From Adiantum capillus-veneris (lineage: Eukaryota > Streptophyta > Polypodiopsida > Polypodiales > Pteridaceae), in NCBI GenBank assembly GCA_014529385.2, contig CM043949.1:147167850-147231849 (forward strand): a stretch of 64,000 nucleotides of DNA, given 5' to 3'. The position numbers and the translations under genes were made by a program. The notes beneath the pieces were generated by a model. The model was not told the origin of the DNA. It saw only the letters and a list, made by a program, of their open reading frames with translations, and did no database searches. This document shows positions 44,401 through 54,293 of the stretch, one piece after another (position 1 is the stretch's first letter; each line of letters opens with the position of its first letter).

Positions 44401-44729
44401 AAAAGTCCCTAATTTCATTTTTGATATTCACTTTCAAAAAAACTCGGTTATCAGATTTGGGGGGTACGTTTATTAAAACTCTCAAAAAGTGTTCAGACAA
44501 TGATAACATACGACGGATCTAAATTGAATGCCGATTGTCTCAATCTTTTGGAATTTTCAAAACTAAGATTTGACGCTCAACGAGGTGCATTGAATGTTAT
44601 TCTTCTTCTCATTTTCGCGTCTCTCTTGCTTTTCGCCTGCGCGTAGTCTCCTCCCTTGAGCTCTCTTCCATTTGCTCCACTCTTGCGCTCTCCTCTGTTT
44701 TGAGCTTTCTCATTTACCAAGTCATCTCA

Positions 44730-47680
44730 ATGACATTATCATCTTCACACAGAACTCAGACGAGGAGTCAAAACGATGTGTATCATATGCATATCGAACT
44801 GTCCAGAGAATACGAGCCCCTCCACAAGAAGAATAAGCGAGGCATCCTTTCCGAAGCTTCAAAAGAGAACTTCAGATTTCAAGGTAAAAAAAGCGTCGAT
44901 CTTTGGGTGGATGGCAGGATATATCCTGAGCATCCTATCACCAACTCAACTCCACCATTCAGAAACATAACGTCATTGCTGAACTATGTAGGAAACGGTT
45001 ATTCTGGTTTATAGATTTCAAGGTAAAAAAAGCGTCGATCTTTGGGTGGATGACAGGATATATCCTGAGCATCCTATCACCAACTCAACTCCACCGTTCA
45101 GAAACATAACATCATTGCTGAACTATGTAGGAGACGGTTATTTTGGTTTATATGGCTACACCAAGCATTTGGCGGCCAAAAGTGATATTCTTAAACTTGA
45201 GAGAGACCTTGCACACAAAGAAAACTTTTGCTTGAAGCAAACTATGACAGAGTGCACTCAACAACTGAAAGGCAAGGACGAAAGCATCACGCAGCTCACG
45301 TAGGATCTCAGAGAAAAAAATACTGTCTTGGGTCCTCGGTTAAGAGAACGACGCTTACGAGACATTGAACAACTGAAGGTTGGTTCTGGGGGTTTGAAGA
45401 AGAGGGTTAAAGCAATCAAGTAAGATTATCATTCAAGCAGGTTTAATTCATCTTTACATTTGTAGTTTTATATCTTACTTTTCATATTTATGCTTAGATT
45501 GTTGTTACATCCTCAGTCAAATATTGACAGCAACACACCAACTTCTTCAATTCCTTATGGTCTCATACTAAAACGCAAAGATGTCGCCCGACTTTTGGAC
45601 GATAAGCGCTACTGTAAGATTGTTGCTAAGCAACTTGACACTCTTTTGAAACAGAATCAACTCCAAACACGTGATGTTCAGTCAATTCTGGATGAAGCCG
45701 GAATATCCAACAAAGGTTATTCTGCAATTTTTAGGTATGTCTGGTGTTTGAATCAATTGTTTTCACCTGTCAAATCAAATGTCTGCAATTTTTAGGTATA
45801 TTGGATATGTGTAGCATTTGAAAACTTGAAAATAGTCCATTTACTTAATTTTCTGTTTACAGAACTATGCAGCAACAAAGTAGGAAGTTCAATCTCAAGC
45901 ACACGTTGCTGCCAAATCCTTTCTCCATTCGAAAGACAAGACTGGAGGTCAACCAGGAAGTGCTTCGGACATTGGGCACTCCTTTTCACATTGAAGCAAT
46001 GTACAGATCGCCATCAGCAGAGGAAGTGGTCTATGACAAATACAATAATATATTTTATGATTTAGTAGCCTTGCAGACATATATTGTTCAATTGTTTGAG
46101 GTTTCTCAAGAGGAATGCAATGGAGTTTTGAATTTTGTGCTTAAACTGGATGAGTGCGAGCTAGTGAAAGAGACAAAGGTTGAGCGTGTGACAATAATAC
46201 TTATGAATAGAGCATTAGATGAAAGAATTGCTTCAGACTACCCTAGAAACTTTAGCGTGCAATCCGAAAACAATATTGTCTTATTAGCCACATTCAAGGT
46301 TTGATATCAACAAGTTTTTGCTTAAAAAAATGTCTAAACATGTTTCATTTGATTGGTTTGGTTTTCCCATTTCAGGTGCCTGCAGAGAATTTCGATATTC
46401 TTAACTGGGTTTTCCATCAAACAAGTATTCCTGAAGTCATAAGCGAACAGAGAAATGGAAAGACACTTGATGTATTAGGCATGGATTCATACACAGTAGA
46501 GTGGCATATGGCTGGAGATCTCAAAACCCTAAAGTGTATGTACAACATCTCAAAAGGAGCAACAAGTAAAAGCCCTTGTTTGTATTGCATGGGAGGAGTC
46601 ATTGATCTTGACAAAAGAAATTGGAGGAGAGCACCGGACAGGCACTTGTAGGACCTTAACTTCCGCCCAGTGTTGGATATTCCACTATCCAGAGTACATA
46701 TTTTCACGATGCATGCACTCTGCAGAATCATTGAGAAACTTATGTTTCTGTACATTTGTTTTGCTTGGACCACTCGGCCAGCATCAGCAAAACAAAGGGC
46801 TATATTATCATGGGAAACAGTTTTCTCAGATATGGGCTTGCATGGAGGACATGTGAAAATAGAGCAGGACGAGAAGAGGTCTAAGAATGGTCGAGATGTG
46901 CCAAAGAAGTTGTCTATTGGCGGTGTGAAAGCCCGTCTCTTCTTGTCGATGCCAACAAGTGGTAGACAATGCAAAAGCCAAAGTACTCAGGAAAGGTTGA
47001 CATTGAGATGCAACCGGTGGAGAAACCTGCACAATGCAGTGGTTGACCACGTAGACAATGGTGCAGCAAGGACTCGCAAAGCGAATGTGTGGAAAAGTTT
47101 GGATTCCATATTCAAGTTTTTTGAGCTCAATACTTGGAGAGATACTGACTATACATTGTTTCAAGACGCTCTGGAGACCTTCCACAGGTCTTTCATAGCT
47201 GCATGGACAAATCAACACATAACTCATTACATGGTATATTACTTTATTTGATAAACTTGTGATTATATATTTACATATAAACAATAGGTTGGGTTTTTTT
47301 TGCAGCATATCATATGCAACCACATGCCTTGGTTTGCTAGGCAGTATGGTAGCTTGGCTATATGGTCTACACAAGGTATGGAGAAAACTCACTACCAAGC
47401 CCGTACTGGCTATTTCAGCCACACTCGTCACGGAGGTGGTGCAAACAAAGCCAACAGTTTGGAGGAACTACATCAATGGACTTATAGAAAACTTATGCAT
47501 AGAACACACCGAAAGGAATGTGTCAAAGACAGTCAGATTGGCCAAGCAATGAGATTAGCAAGCAAACGATGGAAGAAGGAAATATGGGAGGCATCTTCTG
47601 CGGCATCACAACATGCAGAGTGGCTACTTCAAAAAGAACGCATTGGAAAAACTTGGACAACTCCGACCCAAGTTGTTTGA
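44730..47680 (+). pseudogene. transposase-like gene (gene 1), five or more exons
   Basis: ATG at 44730. Inferred exons: 44730-45419 (contains a 139-bp tandem duplication and TAG at 45301), 45498-45734, 45863-46298, 46376-47233 (TAG at 46649) and 47306-47680. All introns are GT-AG and frames join exactly. Order: coiled-coil-like N-terminus, then a helical region. KLDECELVKE carries a candidate first catalytic Asp. VEWHMAGDLKTL carries a second Asp and is followed by the pair SPCLYC (CxxC). VLDIPLSRVHIFTMHALCRIIEKL and HITHYMHIICNHMPWFARQY follow, then SLAIWSTQGMEKTHYQAR with a candidate Glu. This layout fits an RNase H-fold (DDE-type) transposase. I cannot assign a superfamily. Decayed in this copy. 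Confidence 0.65.
44874..45150. repeat. 139-bp tandem duplication in gene 1
   Basis: agatttcaaggtaaaaaaagcg begins at 44874 and again at 45013, with only a few differences over the unit. 139 is not a multiple of 3, so the second copy is out of frame after an immediate TAG. Confidence 0.95.
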
Positions 47681-47827
47681 GACTTCCTAAAGATAGCGCA
47701 TTGTAACACAATATAATTTTTTGTGCCAAGAGAAGACAACCAGTCAAAAGTGAGAAAAATAATGTACTCATTGTTTTGATAGAAAATGTACTATTTTTTG
47801 GCATCGACAATATACATTGGAGCTTCT

Positions 47828-49458
47828 CTATTCTTCATCTTCGTGAGGAAAAGTTACAAAATATTCTGGCCTTTTTGCCTGCTGTGTGTTATCGTCTTCT
47901 TCTTGCCTTGGTCTTTTGCAACCTAGTCCTGCAGGTACGTTTGTCGACAGTACATTTGTCTCCACCTCCACAACCACAAGAGACATTTCTTCAGTAGGCA
48001 TATGCGCAATTGGTTGTTTATTGCGAAACATAGCATGCTTGTCATACTCTAGTAATTGCGCAGGGTCAGTGATTCCGCATGCCAAACCATATGCTGCTTG
48101 GGTCAAAAAATAGCGACTACGCAAACCATACATTCCTGGCCCTTGGCCAAACATATACAATGCGGCCTTTTTTTCTAAAAGCATTATTTTATCTGCGTTC
48201 CACCTGATGACGGCCCCTCCTAAATATCTTGATAGTGTCTTCAACGTCATCAAGGGTAGCTCCGCGTTGTCATTGGAGAAGGACGAATGGAAGACCAAAA
48301 AACTCGGATACTTAAGATTCTTTAAGTATTATCCGAGAGAGGAATTCTTCCCTAAATCTCCCATGCCTCGTCCATGAGGGCGAGGAATGAAGGTATTATC
48401 ATAGACCACCAACTGCAACAAATTAAAGTTATGAAATGAGATAAGTAGAAACCAACAAGGTAAGGCAAATTAAAAAATATTACCTTCTGGTTTTCATCTT
48501 CCTCAAGTAAGTCCTCATTCCATAGGTTGATGCCGCCCTCACCTCCAGTGGGCGCATTGGAGGTTGAGGCCAAAGATGATGAAGAAGTGCTTGCCTTACC
48601 CATTTCTTCAATCCCTAGCTTTTTTTGCACTTTCATGAACTCCTTTTCTGTTGGAAGCGTGCGCTCATACCTAGCAACATCATTGTAAATCATCACAAGT
48701 GCACTTGCGGGGTCAACGAACTCATCGTCATTTACATGGGCATCTATAACAGAATACTGGTCGTGCTCAGGGTCAATGACAACATCATCCTCTTCGAGAT
48801 TCTGTGCCACAATGGCAAGGCAATAGTCCTCTCGAAGGTCAAAAGCTCCATAATGTCGTTAAGCAAGACACATTGCAAATCACCAATATGTATGGTAGGT
48901 AGAACACTAGTAGGCAAAGCACCCTCCGAAAGGTGCACTCCCTCTGAAACCTGCAAGGCAAGGCTTCCCCGAGACTTGGGCTCTTGACCCTCCCCAGTCT
49001 GATCCTCTAGCGAGGCCTCTGCAGCATCAACATGCTCATCCAAAATTAAATGCAAATATAAAATAAAACCTGCATAATATTCAGCCACTCGACACTTGCG
49101 GTTATGAAGTGTACACTTGTAGTTTGTTATCCGCAAGTGCACTGGCAGCTTAAGGCAACTCCTAGAAAATATGTGTTTCTTGGAGGAGTCCGAATTGATA
49201 TCCTTCATGTGAACAAAACGATTTCCTTGTATCTCGACAATGCCACCAGAAATTTACTGCTGGTAGGTCTGCTCAAAACCTGATAGGTTGCGCGGAGACA
49301 ATCCACTCATGCAAAGAAAAATCTGGATTGAACATCGGCCTGATCTGTGTCTCGCGCTGCTGAAGCCCAATGCGGTATAGAAAATGAGATAGTTTGTCTT
49401 GGGGGGCATCCTCATAGCAAGGCACTTCCTCCTCTGCTTCAACATTGAAGGGGTCCAT
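47828..49458 (-). pseudogene. gene 2 of the candidate transposon, unknown function
   Basis: ATG at 49458: MDPFNVEAEEEVPCYEDAP, an acidic start. The frame runs to SLHEWIVSAQPIRF and resumes one base shifted near 49280 after a T4 run (…QTYQQ, TAA, ISGGIVEIQGNRFVHMKDIN). RSCLKLPVHLRITNYKCTLHNRKC, a possible 51-bp GT-AG intron, an acidic region and another frame change near 48840 follow. Then REDYCLAIVAQNLEEDDVVID, a Ser-rich linker, an intron (about 48480-48410) and TFIPRPHGRGMGDLGKN with TAA. It ends with RYLGGAVIRWNADKIMLLEKK, FGQGPGMYGLRSRYFLTQAAYGL and a basic/acidic tail. No known domain recognised. A TATAAATA box lies at 49532-49539 on this strand. Confidence 0.55.
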
Positions 49459-49531
49459 AACGGAAATTCAAAAGCGAAGATAGACGAGAGAGCACAACAT
49501 CCAAACAAAGGGCAAATGGGGGAGCAAGTCA

Positions 49532-49539
49532 TATTTATA
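49532..49539 (-). promoter_or_regulatory. TATA box of gene 2
   Basis: TATAAATA on the minus strand, about 75 bases upstream of the gene 2 ATG. Confidence 0.5.
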
Positions 49540-49590
49540 GGACTCCCGAGGACAATGATGACATCGATTGATGTGCATCATGGGGCCGGC

Positions 49591-50030
49591 GTGCATCATG
49601 AAGTCGCCGTGATGATTACGCCACATGTCAGCCCCGCTGTGGAACGGTCGCGCCACAATGCGAAATCGGTGCCGCCACACCAGAAAAGCACCGCTATCGC
49701 GTTTTGGCGCAACAACTTGTTGTCACGTCATAACGCGATACGGCCAGTCAAGAGTGCTGCGGTCCGCCTCCTCGCATTGTGCTGCGACGCCTTTTTTGTC
49801 GCGCCACGTGTGCATCATGCAGTCTCCGTGATGATTACGCCACGTGTCAGCCGCCGTGGAACGATCGCGCCACAACGTGAAATGGGTGCCGCCGCTCCAC
49901 AAAAACACCGCTATCGCGTTCTGGCGCGACAGCTTGTTGTCACGTCATAACGCGATACGACCAGTGTAGAGTATTCTGGTCCGCCTCCTCACGTTGTGCC
50001 GCGACATACCATTGTTGCTAGGGCAACCTG
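49591..50030. promoter_or_regulatory. bidirectional promoter region with two ~218-bp GC-rich repeats
   Basis: gtgcatcatg…gtgatgattacgccac-tgtcagcc…ccgctatcgcgtt-tggcgc…cttgttgtcacgtcataacgcgata recurs, anchored at 49591 and 49810. It is much more GC- and CpG-rich than the surroundings. ACGTCA, the hexamer known from plant histone promoters, occurs in both units (49725-49730, 49942-49947). TTTGGCGC, an exact E2F consensus, is at 49703-49710 and is degenerate in unit 2. It lies between divergent genes 2 and 3, so it could drive both; it could instead hold transposase-binding repeats. Confidence 0.6.
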
Positions 50031-50147
50031 TTGGGGAGCTTCTTTCCTCGTTGTGCCACATGGCGTAATCATTATGCTTGCACGCTTCCCGTCATACCTT
50101 GCGATGTCATGATTAATGCAGCCGCCTCTTCTCATTATACTTATTCC

Positions 50148-50156
50148 GCTAATATA
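50148..50156 (+). promoter_or_regulatory. TATA-like box of gene 3
   Basis: taatataaa, followed by a poly-C/poly-T leader and the ATG about 115 bases downstream. Confidence 0.45.
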
Positions 50157-50269
50157 AACACCCCCCCCCCCTTTTTTTTTCACCGTTTTTTTCGAAGTGT
50201 CTCTAGTCACTCTGCCTTTTTACCCACATCCAGATTTACATATTTCCTCGCATTCTCCTCATTCAGGTC

Positions 50270-52239
50270 ATGGCCCGCACAAAGCAAACAGCAAGGAAGG
50301 TTTATCCTGGCCACTCTATTCCGCAGGGCCAGGCTAGCTCGTCTTCAGTGCAACCGTCAACATCGCATGTGATTCCGGGCAAGACCATGCCGCAAGTACG
50401 CGCAACAATGCGAAGAAGAAGATACGAGTAGATTAGGAGCGTTCTACTCGAACTTCGTAAGCTCCAAAAGCACATTTCATTGGCAATACCTAAACTGCCA
50501 TTCCAGAGAGTTGTTCGCGAGATTTGTGAGCAACACATCCTGAATTTCCGGTGGTCTCGAAGTGCAATGGGGTGCTTGCACGAGGCCGCCGAGGATTTTT
50601 TTGTGGAGCTTTTCCAAGACGGCTACATCCTCACGGCCCACGCCCATAGGACAACATTGATGCTGCGAGACATCAACACACTTCGCCTTCTCAGGTTCAG
50701 GTATGACAAAACAATACCGCCTGCCGGTATTTCAGACCGAAAGATGGACATTTTTCTTAGAATACCACCTATTGACAAGGTCAAAGTTCATGAAGTGTCT
50801 ACACAAATGCATCGATACAGCACCCATATCAACACCGAGCGGGACACAACAGAAGACGATAGTGAGAGATTGGAGCAGTTATGCCTTGAGATGATGGAGG
50901 AACAAATGGCAGATGCCATCAACGACGCCAACATTGATGATTTGTCATTGCTGTTTCCCTATTTCCATGTTGGCCTTCCTGTGTGGGGACGCATTCTGTA
51001 TTTTCCTTATCACCCCCACGAGATTGCAATTTTACAGAACCGAACGAGGGAACTCACAGCCTCTATCATCAATTGCTTGCTTTGGTGCATGCTATTCTTT
51101 TTTTCACAACAAATTCTTTTAATATATTCAATTTTGTATGACACGAATTTCTTTACAGTTTCTTAGTTTCAAATTTGCCTAGGAATATGCAAGATGATGT
51201 CGCCGTCCTTGACTCGAACCTCTCAGTCGTTTTGACGGCCGAGGATACATCTTTAGTGGAAGTAGTTGACTGGTTCCAATCAGTAAATATGGATACGGCA
51301 AAATTTTTTGTTCTCGCTTATCATGAAGGGTACACAATGTTTTCAATAGTGAAATTATTTTATCTTGAACTCTAATTTATTGTGATGACATATGTTTTGC
51401 TTATGTTTATTTGTAATAGATCTCATTGGAGTTTTGTTCTCTTACACCTTGAACGAAACTGGTGCTACCTTGCTAATTCATCCCATGGATTTCATGGTGA
51501 AGTACGTAGGTAAGAGGTTTTGTATTTTGTTCGACATCGCATAGAATTTTGTTAAAAGTCGCTTATGAAATTTAATTGTATTTTGCGCAGATCTGTTCGG
51601 AAGCTTGTGTCTGCTCTTGAAGCTTTAACGCAAGAGCAGATATATGAGAATCTTACGATTATTAGTTGCAAAGTCCCTAAGCAGGACGATGCCTACTCTT
51701 GTGGATGGAGGGTCTTATTCAATGCAAAAATTTTGTTAGTGGTCATACTTGATGGAAGTCGTAGAAGTGTAAGCATTTGACACTCGTTTACAGATTTGTA
51801 TCTTAATAAGTTAGTAGCTATATTAATAAGCATGATGTTCTTAACGCAGGTAAGAAATTTGGCAGATTATTCAAAGGCTGATGTTTCTTCGTTTAGAAAC
51901 AGAATGATTGAAAACTTGATCAATTGCGCGACCATGCGTCCAGACGGAGCACGTGATGCTTTTATCCCGCCAGCACCAAGGCCCACGCCTATGACTCCGC
52001 CGACAAGATACCCCGTGTCTGCCACACCAACACAAGCACATATCAATATCTCCCCAGATGCCTCCCTAACCCAAGCTCCCACCAGCTCTCGTCTTGAAGA
52101 ATCAGCTCCAGAACCCTCAAACCCCCCACCCAACACCTCTCCTGCTCATGAAGCAGCTCCAGAGCCCTCAAACCCCCAAGCCACCACCTCTCCTCAACCT
52201 CAACCAACAGCCCCCACATCACCGCACGCACAAGATTAG
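50270..52239 (+). pseudogene. gene 3: histone H3 (CENP-A-like) domain fused to Ulp1-type protease
   Basis: ATG at 50270. Inferred exons 50270-51084, 51159-51329, 51420-51509, 51591-51768 and 51850-52239 have GT-AG introns and exactly joining frames. The tail starts MARTKQTARK, identical to canonical H3 through Lys9 (Lys4 and Lys9 present, Ser10 replaced by Val). Codon 54 is TAG (50429-50431). The histone fold follows without gaps: LRKLQK (alpha-N), KLPFQRVVREI, NFRWSRSAM (loop 1, Arg kept), LHEAAEDFFVELFQDGYILT, then HAHRTTLMLRDI (His113, Arg116, Thr118 and Asp123 equivalents kept). A ~170-residue acidic/helical linker leads to the protease: KFFVLAYHEGSHWSFVLLHL (catalytic His), LANSS where Ulp1 has its Asp (Asn here), and PKQDDAYSCGWRVL (oxyanion Gln, catalytic Cys). 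The C-terminus is Pro/Thr/Ser-rich. A SUMO-protease-like role on chromatin is inferred, not shown. Confidence 0.8.
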
Positions 52240-52597
52240 AAAGAGATTATGAAATGTACTTTTGACAAATTGATTACAAGCAGTGGATCGAAATTTGACT
52301 TTTGTTTTGATTATGGTTCAAAGTTTACAAAATGTTGAGTACAGTTTTCCAAAAAAATGGGAGAGTGAGGATCCAATGGTGTTTGGTAATGTAGAGAGCT
52401 GCCTTTGTCGAGTAATCTTTGAGAATAGTATTTGAATCATTGTGTAAAGTTAGTTCACTATTTCAAGTCTGTCGCTGGTAATCTGTGCACAAAGAGTCGT
52501 TTTTTCTTGTCTGTGAGGTACGTGCAATGCAACGTACGCGATAAGACATTGGGATACATGAGCATGATAGAGACATCAACGTATAAAAGTAATACAT

Positions 52598-53713
52598 TTA
52601 GCTTAGTACCTTTCGCATGTTACACTTGAAAACAAATTTTGAAGGCAAATTGAGATCGGACTCATTTAACAGATCCTCTCGAACCTGTCTTAAAGTGACA
52701 TTTGATCTAACCACAACAACTGTAAGCAAATAATTTGAAAACCATATCTCGATGGACATCAAGGGATTAAAAGAATCGTCACTTAAATCTTGATCCATAG
52801 CTACCAACTGACCATTCACTTGATGCCACCTCATGTAGTAGAAAGAAACTATAAAATTCTGTGATGCTATCATACACTTGCACACAACTGAGCACTTGTC
52901 AACTTTGCAGAAAATGCCTTCAGAATCACTGACATCCCAATTATGATCCAAAAAATCAAGGCAAGTTTGGGATTTGCAGATGAATATGGTTTTTGTTTTT
53001 CTAACCTCCTCATCGTGGAAGAAATCTATAAAGACATGTAATGGCATAAATAGTCTGACTCGTACTTGCCTGCTTGCAATGTTTGGTCGCAAACACTTCA
53101 AAATTTCCTGATGAAGCTTGAGTTTAAAACACTCAGAGGTTTGTGAAGTTGGAACTGGCCACTTTGGGGAATCTTGTTGGGGAAGAGGGAAAGGTTTCAA
53201 AGTGCCAAATCCATGGACAGAGCAAGGGGCGTTGTAAAAGTAGTCGTAAAAGAAAACTCCCCTCTCTGCGAGAGCGAGAGCTCTTCTCGCACTAGTTCTG
53301 TACATAAATTCTCCCACCAAAGCATGAAAAGCATAAAAAATACCAATTATGCACTCAACTGGTTGCCAGTCTTCTTTGTTAGAAGGATAAATATCTGCAA
53401 AAACAAAAGATAAGAGAATGGTCACAAGAAATAGTCAACAAAATAACTTGAAGGATCTTTAAAGACTTTTTAGCAATATAGTAGTCACACAGTTTGGTCT
53501 ATGAGCAGGAAACCCCAAAGGTGACTGTTGTAGTCGTAGTTTGGAGTGCATATATGCATGCTCAATGAGCACCTCTTTCACTGTCTTTCCCGTTTGAGAC
53601 AAGCGAAAATCTTTCACACGTCCTTTGTAGCTGTTGATGAATTCATTTGACATCCGTTTTCTTCTTCTTGTTTGAAGCAGAACCCAACTACCAATGGTGA
53701 CTGTGGTAGACAT
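52598..53713 (-). CDS. gene 4 of the candidate transposon, unknown function
   Basis: ATG at 53713. Exon 1 encodes TVTIGSWVLLQTRRRKRMSN, then SYKGRVKDFRLSQTGKTVKE, in the style of a small beta-barrel reader module (Tudor/SH3-like), which is only an impression. A ~100-bp intron ends TTTTTGCAG at about 53393-53401. Exon 2 continues PSNKEDWQPVECIIGIFYAF, FMYRTSARRALALAERGVFF, a Cys-rich stretch (FCKVDKCSVVCKCM), then VVVVRSNVTLRQVREDLLNES and LPSKFVFKCNMRK. A GTACTAAG donor directly after MRK suggests a further exon that I could not place, so the 3' end given is the end of the open frame. No stop or frameshift is seen within the exons, making it the least damaged gene of the four. It converges on gene 3. 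Confidence 0.55.
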
Positions 53714-53759
53714 CCAACGACCATGGTCTAAGTCAAACTATTGAATAGTTCCAGAGATT

Positions 53760-54278
53760 TAACAAAGGCGGATGGTCATCGTGGTCATCTTCCTTCCATC
53801 TCTGCTTCTATTAGCTGCAAAGTGACACTACGCAAAAACGATAAAAGAAAAGAGGCTCACTAGTTTACACAAGAAGTAGTAGCTTGAAAAGTGTTCATCA
53901 AAAGGCGTGCCTCATTGAATGTGAGTTATGGCACATTCGGCGTTCGTCGCCCATGACAGGAGAATAATTTGCACAAATCGCGTCGTATCTTCTTATTGAG
54001 ATCTTTTTAACAGAAAAAACTCTTTTTTGAAAACGCACAAATTTAAGATAAAAATCAAATAAATTGGAGCTACCGTTGTGGTGACTCAAACTCTATTGGT
54101 CGAACAACATTCTCTCTCTAACGCCAAAAAGTCCTTTTTTGAGTCCAAACTATTCCTAATGATGAGTGTAACTCGAGAAAAAATGTCAAGGGACCAAACA
54201 ATGAAAATCTTGTCAAGGACTTAGAAGCACTCTCTTTGGAAAAGATGCTTTATGATGGTACATGAATATACCATCCTC
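53760..54278. other. right flank of the candidate transposon, no gene
   Basis: No coding signal. It includes cactacgcaaaaacg at 53827, a CACTA-like start without a partner. Confidence 0.4.
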
Positions 54279-54293
54279 GGGGGGGGGGGGGGG
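54279..54293. repeat. poly-G run
   Basis: About 15 consecutive G. Confidence 0.9.

Larger units (their letters stand above)
44500..54150. mobile_element. candidate DNA transposon carrying a histone H3-Ulp1 gene
   Basis: Four spliced genes in alternating orientation (+ 44730-47680, - 49458-47828, + 50270-52239, - 53713-52598) lie between the gypsy integrase remnant and the 3' LTR-like repeat at 55.5 kb. Gene 1 looks like a transposase and gene 3 combines a histone fold with a Ulp1-type protease. Ulp1 genes are known passengers of several eukaryotic DNA transposon groups. Bounds are approximate: no terminal inverted repeat or target-site duplication could be resolved by eye, only weak similarity between about 44480-44520 and the complement of about 53960-54020. 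Confidence 0.65.

Noticed and set aside
53827-53842. cactacgcaaaaacg as the left end of a CACTA element or as the terminus of the H3-bearing transposon
   Set aside because: No inverted partner was found on either side. The motif is short enough to occur by chance.
44480-54020. Terminal inverted repeat from weak similarity of aaaaagtgttcagacaat…acatacgacgg with the complement of 53960-54020
   Set aside because: The match is short and gapped, and no flanking target-site duplication was seen, so it is not used as a boundary.
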